Source of the DNA: Cephalotrichum gorgonifer
Taxonomy: Eukaryota > Ascomycota > Sordariomycetes > Microascales > Microascaceae
DNA: 64,000 nucleotides
Reading direction: 5' to 3'
NCBI GenBank assembly: GCA_900312665.1
Contig: ONZQ02000011.1
Span: 1,016,459 to 1,080,458 of the forward strand
The translations under genes and the position numbers were made by a program. The notes beneath the pieces were generated by a model that saw only the letters and a program-made list of their open reading frames with translations, did not search any database and had not been told where the DNA came from. Shown here piece after piece: positions 10,984 to 22,786 of this stretch (within the stretch, counting starts at the first letter, position 1; each line of letters begins with the position of its first letter).

Positions 10984-13015
10984 ATGGCGTCCCAGGCCAC
11001 ATCCGCCGCGACGTCAACCACCGCGTCAACCGCGGGCGACGCGCGAGGCGAGACGCGGCGCGGCGGCGTGGCGGACCATGAGCCCCACGTACCCCTGCTC
11101 TTCACCTCGCTGCCCCCCATCATCGACGGGCTCGCCACGCCCACCTCCACCATCCAGGACGCCACCGTCAAGGAGGTCCTCCCGTACCTCGGCGGCGCCG
11201 CCGGCCGCCTGGACTACAACGACCTCGGCGTCCCGCGCCTCATGCGCGAGAAGCACGCCGCCTTCCTCCGGAAGAACCTGGGCGCCCTCCCGGCCCCCTA
11301 CATCGGCGCCGACGCCAGCCGCCCGTGGATCCTCTACTGGTGCCTCGCCGGCCTGGCGCTCCTCGGCGAGGACGTCTCGTCGTACAGGCCGGGGCTGGTG
11401 GAGACGGCCCGGACCATGCAGAACAGGTCCGGCGGCTTCGGCGGGGGCCACGGGCAGACGAGCCACCTGGCCACCACGTACGCCGTCGTCCTAGCCCTAG
11501 CCGTCGTAGGAGGCGAGGAGGCGTACGAGGTCATCGATAGGCGGGCCATGTGGAAGTGGCTCTGCTCGCTGAAGCAGCCTGGGGGTGGGTTCCAGATGGC
11601 CTTTGGCGGTGAGGTGGATGTACGGTACGTTTTCTTCCTTGTTTTTGTGTTTTCGTCGCCATGATATATTCCTCTACACTTGAGTGAGAGAGAGAGAAAG
11701 TAAGGGCCGAAACGCGGGCTAACATGTTCACCTGCCATCAGAGGCGCTTACTGCGCATCGGTGGTCATCTCACTACTTCGGCTCCCGCTAGAGCTATCCC
11801 CAGACTCGCCCGCATGGACCCCCGAAGGGACCACCACCCTGTTCACGAATCTGGCCGAATACGTACAGCTCTGTAAGTCCATCCTCCTCCCCCCCTTTCC
11901 TCCGTTCATCGGCCCGGCATCTCTCCACAGACCCGTCCCGGTGCGATATTGGTACACGTGTAGGTGACTCACACCCCCCGGCTCACAGGCCAAACCTTCG
12001 AGGGAGGTATATCGGGCCAGCCGAATGCGGAAGCACACGGTGCATACGCCTTCTGTGCCCTCGGCTGCCTTTCCATACTCGATGCACCGCACCGCAGCAT
12101 TCTACGGTAAGCCCGGCCCCCACAAAGCAGTGACGTGGTGGACAGAGAGAGAAGAAACAAGGAAAGAAAAGAGGAGTATTAACACTAAGACCCTTCCTCC
12201 TTATCCCCGCAGGTATCTCGACGTTCCACGGCTGGTATCTTGGCTCTCGTCGAGGCAATACGCCCCCGAGGGCGGCTTCTCTGGGCGTACGAACAAGCTC
12301 GTCGACGGGTGCTACAGCCACTGGGTGGGCGGCTGCTGGCCCCTGATAGAGGCCTGCCTAAACGGGCCGGAGGGGGGCGGCGCGGCCGCGCTTCCCGCCG
12401 CGAAACAGAGCCTCTACAGCCGGGAGGGCCTGATCCGGTATATCATGTGCTGCTGTCAGGATGAGTCTAAAAGGGGGGGCCTTCGAGATAAGCCCGGAAA
12501 GTGAGTTGACCCCCTTTTCCCAGAGTTCCAGCGTGTATCTGTCGCTGCCCCCTCACTTCGTCCATTTCCGCCCCCTCCCCAATATCCCCCTTTGCTTCTC
12601 CCTCGTGGACGGTGTCGTTTGTACAGCCTGCATTGCTTCACCGTACGCACACATGCACACGCCTCCCCCTCACCCCTTATGTAGTGCCATTTACACGTCA
12701 CTTCTTCCTCACACCTGATTGCTAACTCGCTTAACCGCGCCCCCCCCTCCCCGCCGCAGACCCTCCGACGCATACCACACCTGCTACGTCCTCTCAGGAC
12801 TCTCGTCCGCCCAGCATAGGTGGACGCTCGACCTTGAGGACCCCCAGACCCAGGTTCCCGGCGGCCTCCTCAAGTGGAATGTATCACCGTGCACCGAGGG
12901 CGAGCAGGTCTTCGGGGAGGGGGACCGTGTTCTGCCCGTCCACCCAATATACGTGATACCACAGGGGAAAGTGGACGCCATCACGGAGTACTTTGGGAAG
13001 AAGTCAGGATTCTAG
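10984..13015 (+). CDS. RAM1: Protein farnesyltransferase subunit beta
   Basis: Five exons: 10984-11624, 11742-11872, 11989-12106, 12213-12500 and 12760-13015, joining to 477 residues with GT...AG at every junction and phases that agree. The enzyme, with its alpha subunit, moves farnesyl from farnesyl diphosphate to the Cys of CaaX proteins such as Ras and fungal a-type pheromones, in the cytosol. The alpha/alpha-barrel repeats are visible as Gly-rich turns (SGGFGGGHGQTSHL, GGEVDVRGAYCAS, EGGISGQPNAEAHGAYAF, EGGFSGRTNKLVDGCYS). The zinc ligands are present: Asp328 and Cys330 in LVDGCYS and His399 in AYHTCY, matching Asp297, Cys299 and His362 of the rat enzyme. I chose the ATG at 10984 because the upstream in-frame extension is low complexity. 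The repeat content and KLVDGCYS/DKPGK motifs fit farnesyl- rather than geranylgeranyl-transferase beta. RAM1 is the yeast name. Confidence 0.97.
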
Positions 13016-16000
13016 ACCGCCCTCTTCCCCTCACTCCCCCTTCGTCCTCCCTAATTTCGTTTTCCCGGACTGGCGGAGCTCTTTCTGATGCTACTCGTTC
13101 GCCACTCTTTCGTCCTTGTCTCGCCGGAATGGAATCCGCCCCCGCCCCCCGCCCCCTCCTTCTCTCTCCTGCGGCATTTACTTGGAAATATTGGGTTGGA
13201 AAGGGGTATTGAACTTTTCAGAGCTACCTCGCGAAGGGAGGGTGGTCTCCCATATGGGTATCGTGTACATGTACTATACAAAAGCACGTCTGTAGAAACT
13301 GAAATATTGGGGTCTTGATTTCGAGCCGAGGGGGACCTTCTACCGGGCCTTCGTGACACGCTGGCAAACGACCCTGTGCCCGGGCCATCCGGAGGGGGGG
13401 CAAATTGCTTTCCCGGCTGTAGACCTGGGAGGGGAAGATTAGAATGTCTCGTACATGATGGACATGCAAGCGTTTCTCTTTTCACGCGAGCGGCGTCACC
13501 GAGGAGTGGTATCGGTCAGGTGCGGAGAGGGCCGGATACGCAGGCGGGCTGGTGGTCTAGGAACGATACTTCTCTGTCCTGGGAAAGGGCCACATGATAC
13601 TACGCCGCGGTGGCCCCCCCAGCGGATGGTCTTGCTCTGGTTCTATTTAGAAAGGGGATAGGAGTGGCCGGGGGCAAGGCCGGGAGGGCAAGTGGGTAAA
13701 AGGGGGGGGCTGCCAGAGACAGTCGAGGTTGAGATCGGCGTGGTAATAGACGACTTCCCACACTCGGCCAGACCTGGCGCTGCAGGGTTTAATACCCGTG
13801 TTATCTATCCTGTTGTTCTTCATCCCCTGACAGGGCTTCCTGAGGCGTCATTATTGACAATGGCCGCATGCCCAGCCCCATGATAGGCCGCGGATCCGGC
13901 CTCGAGCGTGCGTCTCAGGCCCACCGGGACCCCTGACTTGCCCCCGGGAAGGTTAGAAAGCTTCTAGCTTGGAATCAACATTGTATTCGCGAACATGGAT
14001 GACCCAGGTTGTCCGTCCTTCGCCGGTGGGATGGCCAAAGTTCGATGAGAGTTCTCCGTGTTAGCACAGGGCCTCACCAAGGAGGCACTTGTATTCCCCT
14101 CTCCAAATCTACACAACCCCTCACGAACCTAGACACGCTGTGTTCTCTCTCCAGGCCTATCTCCTTTTTTGCTTTCATCCCATACCGCGATCTTGTGTGG
14201 CCCCTTGACCTCAGCATCAAAAGGACCCGCGGGACGATCCGCACGCCACACGGGAGCGGGGAGGATTCTTCCCAGCCAAACAGAAATCCCCGAGCTTTAC
14301 CTCCTATCTTTCCAACTATGTTTATAGTCCTGGGTATGAGGGTCGCTTCCCGCGTGCTGGTCGGGGTTAGAGGACGCGTCCTTTTTTCTTCTTGGGACGG
14401 GGGGGGGGGGTACAGGGGGGGGTAGGAATGGGCCTCGAGATATGCGGCCGCCCTGGGGGGCGGGTAACATAGCCACCACTCGAATTAGATATTGTCTGCT
14501 TTTTTGAAAATTTACCCGTCGTTCATTGTTTTCCGTGCGGCTATGGCCAGGCCCGGTTGGTGGCCCGAGTGTTAGGAACTAAGATGGAACTGGTTCCGGG
14601 GGGCATATGAGTGTACGTCTGTCTAGTCTTCGGACGACGATCGAGGTACGACAACTGTGGGTTTTAAGGAGGATCTCGCTCCGTAACTCTACAGGGATCG
14701 ACCGTATTCAACCTTACCTCGAAGAGAAGAAATCGGGGTCGTTTGCCTGAATTCGACCAATGTTCCCAACGTGCGATGTGCGTCCATCTTGGCGGAGAGA
14801 GGAACGAGTGAAACCTGGCAGTGATCCCGTCCCCTGGGTTGATACCAAACGCTCATTCTTGGTAGGCCGCATGCGGAAGATTTGCATGGGTAGGTAGAAT
14901 AAGTCCGAGCGGGGGGCTTTTCCTCTTTCCTCTCCCATCCATACTTCTCGCCCCAAGGACCCAGACATGATTCCAGATACCCGGATTGGAAATCTAGCTC
15001 CCCACCCGGGCTAGTATACAAGGAATAACCCCGGGAAAAGGAAGGGTGCGCCTGTTGAGTACATGCGTACGAGGGGTGGTGCCCGTCCTTGTATACTCGT
15101 AGAAGCCCAAGGTCGCCGGTGACGACAGCGACAGCGACAGCGATGGTTAAATGAAAGTCGAGGGGGACGGACCCAACACTAAGAGCTTAGTCCCCCCCGC
15201 CGGTCCAACCTACTACCATCGAATCTCAATCTCGAAAGATAATAGCCCCTCCCGCTACGCTACCGCCGCCGCCATTGTGCAATGATATGAAGCCATGTCA
15301 CCCCCAGCCCGCATGAGAAGCTCAGGTCTTTTTCGAGGCTTGCAGGTCCCACAGATGGCGGGGTAAGTAAGTGCAAGTACAACTAAGCTCTCCTCTGCCT
15401 TCCCCCCTCTGCAAGATACGATGGGGCGGCCGTTCGAGCTGGCAATCATACTCGCGCTAGCTCGTTCAAGTAACGAGTACTCGCGGAATGATGTGCTGCG
15501 AATAAACAAGGACGAAAGTACGTAACCGCTGTCCGGTGGATCCTCGTCGTACGCGTCGTTGCGTCTCTAATACCAGAACCCCCGAGGGATCGCGCTCACA
15601 TGATGTCGCGTACGAGTAAGGACCGATATCGTTGCCTCGCTTCTAGTGGGTGGAGAGACGGACCACAGGCGAGACCCCGCGCGTTGTCATCCTCCTCCTT
15701 GCGGGGGTGGCAGGCGGTAAGGAGGTAAGGGAAATGAAGGGAAAAGGAAAATGGAAACAGGGGAGAGAGCATTATACCTTCACTTTCCTTCCCAGCCCGT
15801 TCTTAAATTGGAATCCAACCAGGCCGTTATACAAGCCTTCCCTTCCACAAAGTACGGAACGGAAAAGTATAGCCTGCCTATCATCCCTTCATACCCCGGC
15901 CGAGACAAACCAGGCGTCTTGCCTGCCATCGAAGGGGTGGCTGGGTCATTGTCCCGCCGGTGGGGTCCGCCGGGGGGCCGGCTGGGCGGCCTTGGCCACT

Positions 16001-19000
16001 CCCGTAGAGAACAGCACAATCGAACGAGATAGCACAGGGAAGAGAACCGCACTATGTGCCCCCCTTCGATTCCGCCGGACGTCATGTATCCTCGTTCGAG
16101 TAAACAATGTACAAGTATACATGTACAAGCAGCAAGTACATACATATACTCGCGTAGGTACGAGCACTTTGCCCTCTTCTTTCTTTTCCGGTAGCACATA
16201 CTCAACCCTCGTACATGTACAGATGCAGAAGGCGCACATCCGCATAATACCCCACAGATTCAAGGCAGCCAAAAATGAACAAGCGCCAAGGATTCCTTTT
16301 CCAGTCGCCTTCTTTTTTCTTTTCTTTTTTTCTTAAAGGGGGGGAGGGGTAAGTTGAGCTTTTTTTTTATGTTTTGTTATTAATATCCGTAGCGGCACTG
16401 CCAGCTCATCAATGCATGAAGCGCAAAAAAAACCACACCCCAAAAAAAGAGGGTCTTTCACCCGTCTTGCCGCAAGCAAGCATTTTCAAGCTTCGGTTCG
16501 TGACACCGCCTTGGCCTCTCCCCTCCCCCCCCCTTCTCAGTCCCTCAGCGGGACCTCTTCAGTCCACTTGTATGTACGAGTAAGAGCTAATCGAGGCCAT
16601 CGCCCCCTAGCGAAGCCAAGGCGATTCTTCTTTCTCGGCATTTTCGCTAGTTACTCGTAGTTCGATGGAGGTGGCTCTATCGAGGAGAACGGCCCACAGA
16701 GGAGAAAGGGTACGAAGACGAGCATATCCCGGATTCGGGCAGGTCCTATGGGACATTACATGTATTCGTACTTCGACGAGTTGCTCTCGAACCCTCATCT
16801 CCTGCACGACTCTCCATCCCACAGGTCCTCACCGACGCTTCTGCATCATACTCGTAGTTTCCTCCCCCTCCTCCTCCTCGGGGGCCATTCATTTCCGCCC
16901 TCGCGAGAATAAAAACGGGGCCTGCAGACAAACAAGCCGGATTACCACTCTACTTCCACAAGTAGAGCCCCCAAAAATAATAATCCCCCGATCCATCTTC
17001 ATGAACGCGGTGTCCATTTTCTGGATCCCGTGCGCCGTGGGATGATTCGGCTTCCCACCCCTTGTCCCGTCGCCTGCCTGTTACCATTAACCATTACTCG
17101 CATATGTATATCCATTCTCCATTCTGCCTCCCCCCCAGCTTGCCCGTACAAGTACTCGTAACATCTTTCCTAACGGGGCCGAGAGAGGCGACCTGGGTAC
17201 AAGTACCTGTGTGTTTTTGCGCGTCCAGCGCGGGTTGCATCACGTCAGGGCAGAGGGAAGGAACAATAGGAGACCACCCACCCGCCCCCGTCGCTGCTGT
17301 CAGAGGACGAGCAAACACAACTTCGGTAGAAGGCACGCCTGTGATTCGTCGCCTCTCCGGTGGTGCTTTCCGTGCCCCTTCCCCCCGCCCACCAAAAACC
17401 CGAAGGAAATGGAAAGTGCGCACGCTGTGGGGAAACCGAGGGGGTGGGAAAAAGCCACCAAAACGTGGCTGGCTCTAACAGTCCCGATCATCGTTCGAAT
17501 GTCTTCCAATGTTAGTTATAGTATATACGGATACGAGCACGAAGTAATACTATTAGCTGCCTTCTCGGACGAGTTCCCAGTTATTGATGTTTCTACCCCC
17601 TCCATCCCCAGGTCGCCACCGGCATCCTGTTCTCAAGCCGAGCCCGCCGAACCCGCCGAGCCCGCCGAGCACCCCGAGATGACCGATGGGCCGGGTGGAA
17701 ACAAGCTAGTTCGCCCCGCCACAGCCCTCTCTCAATCTCTAATGTCGCTACTTCGCTTGCCACACACACGGTGGTCGGATATCCCTGCAAGGGCCTTATG
17801 ACGCTGTTCCGACACCGAGGGAGAGGGGGGATACCAAAGCTCTTGCAGGCTGTCATACCAAGCAGCGTCAGAATCTGAATCTCACACCTGCGCGGAGGTG
17901 AGGGGTTCGTTCCATGCTCGTGAACGACTCCATCTACATAATCATAATCGTACAAGTACGAACGAGTACTGCGAGTTGTAAAAGGCATGCAAGGTAGAGA
18001 CCTGGACGTTGGTTGTATACGAGAGTGGTACAACGAGACCTGCCAGCATGGATTACATGGATGTACTATAGACGGAACATCACTCCTCCGCGCACCCCGA
18101 ACATTGAACCGACCCGGAGCTTGGTAAATATCTCCTCCGCCCCGTCCATCCTCCTTGCCTTTTCGAGAGCGAGTAATACACGACAATCGAAAGCCCGGTA
18201 ACGAACGGCCCTTCAACCATTTCCCCCTCCTTGCCGCGCCACTCTTTGGAAAAGCGCCAGGAAGGCTAATACAGGGAAAAAAGACGAAAATAACAAATGC
18301 ACCTCCCGGTCGACCTGCAGATAACGGAGATTGGCCCGTCCTCGATGGTTCCATTTTGCCACCTCACTATGCCTGGCTTCTGCATGTACTCACAGGCGCC
18401 ACGCTTATTTTGAGGAGGAAGGACGAGATGACCAGAAAAAAAAAAGAAGGCTATGTCCGATTCGAAGTGACTTGCAGGAACAAAATACATACAAAAACAA
18501 GAGAAGCGGACCCCATCTCCAGTATCCCTGGCAAAGTACGGGTACAAAGGGGGGAGAATATACAACAATCCCCGTCAATACCTCGTGCAAGTGCAGGCGT
18601 GCCCCTAGGCCCATACGACCAAGGGTATAGGTTCGGCGTCTCGAGGTCGAGGATCTAATGCAGAGCGTGCTTCTCTTGAGGGGCGAGGGAGGGGCGGCCA
18701 GAGGCGGTGGGAGGGGATTAGCTCGGCGAAGACAGGACCGCATTTCGGAGTGCGCTCAAGGGGTAGCTCCATTCTCTCTCTCTCTCGTGTGAATGGCTGT
18801 TCCATATATTCTCCGTACAATACAAGTTATTCACCCTCATAGCCCGGCTTCTTACTGGCCAGGGCCTTAGACGACCACGACTAAGGGTAAGAATCGATCC
18901 AATGCGTCTCGCCCACCCCACCACCGCCATTCCATGGGTTCGCCTCCGACGTACAAGTACCCGAGCTAACCTCAAATTGGACCCTTGATCAACTGGCAAC

Positions 19001-19497
19001 GACACGAGCCAACACATCAAGTATGGGTCACACCCTCTATGTATGTGCACATTGGGGAGCCGCAATCGACTTCGCGGTAGGAACGCTTGAGCATGAGATT
19101 GGACCCCTTGCTCGGTACCGCTGGCCTGCCAATCAACCCCCCCCCTTTTTTCTCAATCGCGCGAGGACGGCCCATAATACCATACAAGTATTCTGCACGT
19201 CGAGGCCGATGGGAGGCGGCGAGGGGTCGGGGGGCGGGGGCGGGGGGCCCGTTTCCTCTTTAATCTTCCCCTGTGTCCTGTGTCCTGTATCATGTATTCT
19301 GTAATATGTACGTCGAAGCTCTCGGACTGATACGCCTGCACACGACCCCAAGGTGGCTCTGCTGGCTTCCTGGGTCTCTCTGGCTTGGCCGCTGCCGGCC
19401 CCTCGCGCTCGCGCACGCTCGTCATTTCCCAACCTGCAGACTGTCATTTCAATATGCGAAGGCGAGAAAGAAGGAGGCGGGGGGAGTGCTCGGTAAA

Positions 19498-19516
19498 ATA
19501 ATAATAATAATAATAA
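19498..19516. repeat. (AAT)n trinucleotide microsatellite
   Basis: About six uninterrupted AAT/ATA copies in intergenic DNA. Confidence 0.9.
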
Positions 19517-19784
19517 CAGCAAGTGCGTGCCTGTCTACTCGTTCGTACCTACCTGTCTGTACTCGTAGTTTGTACTCGTACCAGTACGATTATTCTCCAC
19601 GCCCACACCGTGCCGTGGGTTTTGGGATCCGCTATAATGATACCAGCAGCACCTTCCCCCCATCTGCGAATCAAGCCCACCCACATCTCGCCTTCCTGGA
19701 TCGACCGACACTCACGATCGAACCCCGTCTAAACTGTCAAAATACTAGCAGTCTCGATAACCCCCCTACGAGTACCATTGAACT

Positions 19785-19801
19785 CCCCCCCCCCCCCCCC
19801 C
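19785..19801. repeat. 17-base C homopolymer
   Basis: An uninterrupted run of C in intergenic DNA. The exact length may be affected by sequencing. Confidence 0.85.
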
Positions 19802-21235
19802 TTCCCGTTCAACCACCGCAAGCGGGCCCCTCTTTCGGCCAATTCCTAGGCCGTATTCCCATTTTCCCGTTGTCCATACTCCATAACTCGTACACTCCCG
19901 TCTGGCCCTGGCCCCCTCCCCTCCCTTCCCCTCTCTATTCCGACTCGGCAGGGAATAAGTCAAATCAACCATACTGAGTAGAGCCAGGACGCGACGTAGG
20001 CGGGGAGAGAAAAAAATAGGCAAGGAACATAAAAAAGACTGGTCCAAGTCCTAAAAAAAAAAACATCGACCTCCCCCCGCTTTCCCCCCCGGCCGAAACA
20101 TCCCGTCCTGCTCCTTCCCATCTTCATATTCTCTTTTAGCCATTCCATACCCTGCCTGTTTCACCAGGTTCATACTCTCCATCCTTCCTTCCCTCCCTCC
20201 ACACCGAGAACTGCGTTGGCCCTTCCATTGGCATCATTCACATACCGACGTCTCCTTAAACCACCCCTCCCCCCCACTCCTTCCCCCCTCCATAACATAA
20301 GGGTCCCGAGCCCCCCCCAAAAATTATATTCCTGCCTCACGTTGGGCTCGACTGCATCTCGATAGATCGAAGCGACCAAGCATCCCGACCACCGTATCGA
20401 ACAACTCACCGGTGCCTTGACTTACGACCACCCACACCATACAGGGTGGCAGCTTGACTGTTTATTCCCCGACCCGAGATCCCGGTACTCCTCGAAGAAA
20501 TCGATTCTCAAAACCGCATCCGGTGAGGCCTGGTGTATCCCCAGACCACCTCGAGAAACCCCCAGGTTTGCTTTCTGTGACCGGTCAGGGAAAACCCCGT
20601 GCCATTGACACACAACCACCACGATGCGAGGTTTCTATATTCAGTACTTAGAGAGTAAGTGGTTTAGTTGGTCTTTTGCGAACATCCTCCTGTTCCAATG
20701 GGCCTCCTTCATCTCTGGTCTTAGCATCATATACACCTTCCCATGACGAGACTTCCTCATATATAAGTTGGGGTCGAAGTCGAATGTTGTTGCCCCCTTC
20801 GTTCTTCGGGACACGTTGGCTACACGTGGGAGATCCGTGTGTATTACCCCTGCTTTTTGCTTTTCCGCTTTGGGGACATCCCACGCGGTCTGTCAGCCCG
20901 TCCTTACCATTGTTTCCCCATGGGGGGAGTTGGGCAGCATCGGAAGTCAGGACCACCGAAGGAGGGTAGTGCCCGTCGGCTCCAACTTCTTCATTCCAAT
21001 ATTGGCTAGGAACCGGCTCCGCTGCCAGTTGGGCGTTCATGCATGAGAAGATCTGGCGGAACCTGGAGAAGAGGGGAAGAGATCGTGTGCCTACACAGCG
21101 AAAGGGGAAGACTGCGAAGCTGATCGTACCCACCCCGTACCTGAAGCATCTCCTCGGCTAGCGCCCGCACCTGTCAATAACACACAGCCCCGGAGTCCAG
21201 GAACGACATATGCTAACCGCCCGCTTGATCTATAG

Positions 21236-21600
21236 GTCTTTGCCGCCGTCGAGGATGGGGAGACCCCATGTACGAGTGTTACCGTAACCAGAGTGGCTAC
21301 ACCTGCCACGTACTTGTGAACGGCCGCGAGTACCAGACGGATCTCTCGTACGAGTCGGACGTCCTTGCCCAGGAAAACGCTGCCATGCGTGCCTTTATGG
21401 TCTGCCGGAACTTCTCGGTCAATGGTGGAATGCTGGCCCGGAACGGAATCGTCCAGGGACTCCCGGCCAACGAGACTAGCCGCCGCCACCGGAAGGGAAG
21501 CCATCATACCTCTTCCAGCAGGAATACCAGCCATCACTCTAGCCATAGCGGAAGGTCCGGAAACCACTCGAGCAGCAGCTCGACAGCATCCCTTGAGTAG
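21236..21600 (+). CDS. dsRBD-like small protein, 3' exon (5' end unresolved)
   Basis: The segment reads RLCRRRGWGDPMYECYRNQ, then SGYTCHVLVNGREYQTDL, ALAQ-like ENAAMRAFMVCRNF, and a Ser/His-rich tail ending at TAG 21598-21600. The pattern of an alpha-1 end (LCRRRGW), beta strands (YECYR, YTCHVLVNG, REYQT) and an alpha-2 of the ENAAMRAFMV type is what a double-stranded RNA-binding domain looks like. A 3' splice site at 21234-21235 is preceded about 20 bases upstream by TGCTAAC, a good fungal branch site. The exon entered there needs one nucleotide from the previous exon; donors at 21125 (GAT C|GTACCC) or 21086 (GAT C|GTGTGC) give that phase. An ATG at 20624 followed by a strong donor (GAGA|GTAAGT at 20655) is a candidate first exon. 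I cannot fix the upstream structure. Without splicing, the frame would start at the Met at 21268. Function unknown. Confidence 0.7.
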
Positions 21601-22766
21601 CGGCCTTCGGTGTTGGCGAGGGCCACGCTCGGGACACGGCCTTCTCCGGGGATCCAGTAATAGGCCAGACCACGGTATGACCTCATGGATCCGCAAAGTT
21701 CTCTTTTCTGTTCTCCGTTTTCTCCCCTTGTCAGCGAACAAGGGGAGCGCGAGCATGCGAAGTGGCGAATGTTTTCATCGGAGGACGACTCGACGATCCT
21801 GAGCGACGACGAAAAAAAGATTTTGACGAATGACGCACTTATAAACGTTCCAAAGGCTTCACAGCACCATTCCCCCAGGGATATACCCAGGAAATGATAC
21901 GCATTGGTACCAAAACCGATCCCTCCCTCCGCCGGGGAATATTACGGGAGATGGATGGAAGGAAGATACGACAAAAGAAGGGAGACGAAGTGGATGACGC
22001 ACCCTTTTAATGACCCGGGAGGCGGCACCATTGGCATTTTTTATGACGTCCTTTGCTTTTCTTTTGCCTCATGAACGACTTTGACGATTTTGACGACTTA
22101 GAGATGACTTTAACGGCCGCCCTTTTTCCTTACTTTGCTGACCGCGGGATCAGCTGCCCGTCTCATGCCTTGCTCGTTTCTTTTCTCGGCAAGCCTCACC
22201 CCACCGGTGCCGGCCCGGTAACCTGGACTTTTCTTTTTCCTTTGGGCTGGCATGTTACACTGGGCCTGATTTTTCAATCAACAAGGATCGAGCCCATTCC
22301 GATTGGCCTTGCGGACTGCGGATTTTGGGGCTGCCTCTTTTTTTGATTTTGCCCATCCCGATTGCCGGTGCTGGAAGTTTTATATACATGGGTCCTGGTT
22401 GGAGTGGTCGTCACTCACCAGGTCTGAAGCCAGAGTATTCGGGCCACCCAGGGAGGATTCGTCTCGATTGGCTGGCAATCCCGCACCGGAGTTTCGTTTG
22501 CGTGGTGGAAGAATGAGAAGCAGAAGCCTCGTGATCCTACTGGAACCTCACGGTACCCGGTGATCCGGAAAAGGAGTCAATCGCGAGGCTAGGTTGGGTG
22601 GCATGGGGTTTTGATAGGCGACTGGCTGCGGTCCGTTATTTGCATTTTCGGCGAGCGGCCATGGTTTAACTTTCCATCTTGTCAGCCTCGACGGCCTGGA
22701 GACGAAATTGGCATCTGGCTGGGAACATCTCTGCTCTGGTTTTTGGGTTTTTGGTTTGCTTTTCTG

Positions 22767-22786
22767 TCTCTCTCTCTCTCTCTCTG
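22767..22786. repeat. (CT)n dinucleotide repeat
   Basis: A nearly pure TC run in intergenic DNA, between GTCTC-type edges. Confidence 0.85.

Larger units (their letters stand above)
13016..21235. other. Intergenic region, about 8.2 kb
   Basis: No recognisable gene except possible 5' exons of the dsRBD-like gene near its right end. Content includes simple repeats ((GACAGC)n near 15124-15142, CT9 near 18771-18786, (AAT)n at 19498-19516, 17 C at 19785-19801) and a dense set of TAC-type words, for example 17146-17160, 17197-17206, 17950-17959 and 18951-18960. Open frames up to about 250 codons occur on both strands but encode compositionally random peptides. No tRNA or rRNA signature was found by eye. 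Confidence 0.55.

Noticed and set aside
20648..21133. 161-codon open frame on the minus strand over the dsRBD-like gene 5' region
   Set aside because: Overlaps candidate exons of the plus-strand gene and shows no domain.
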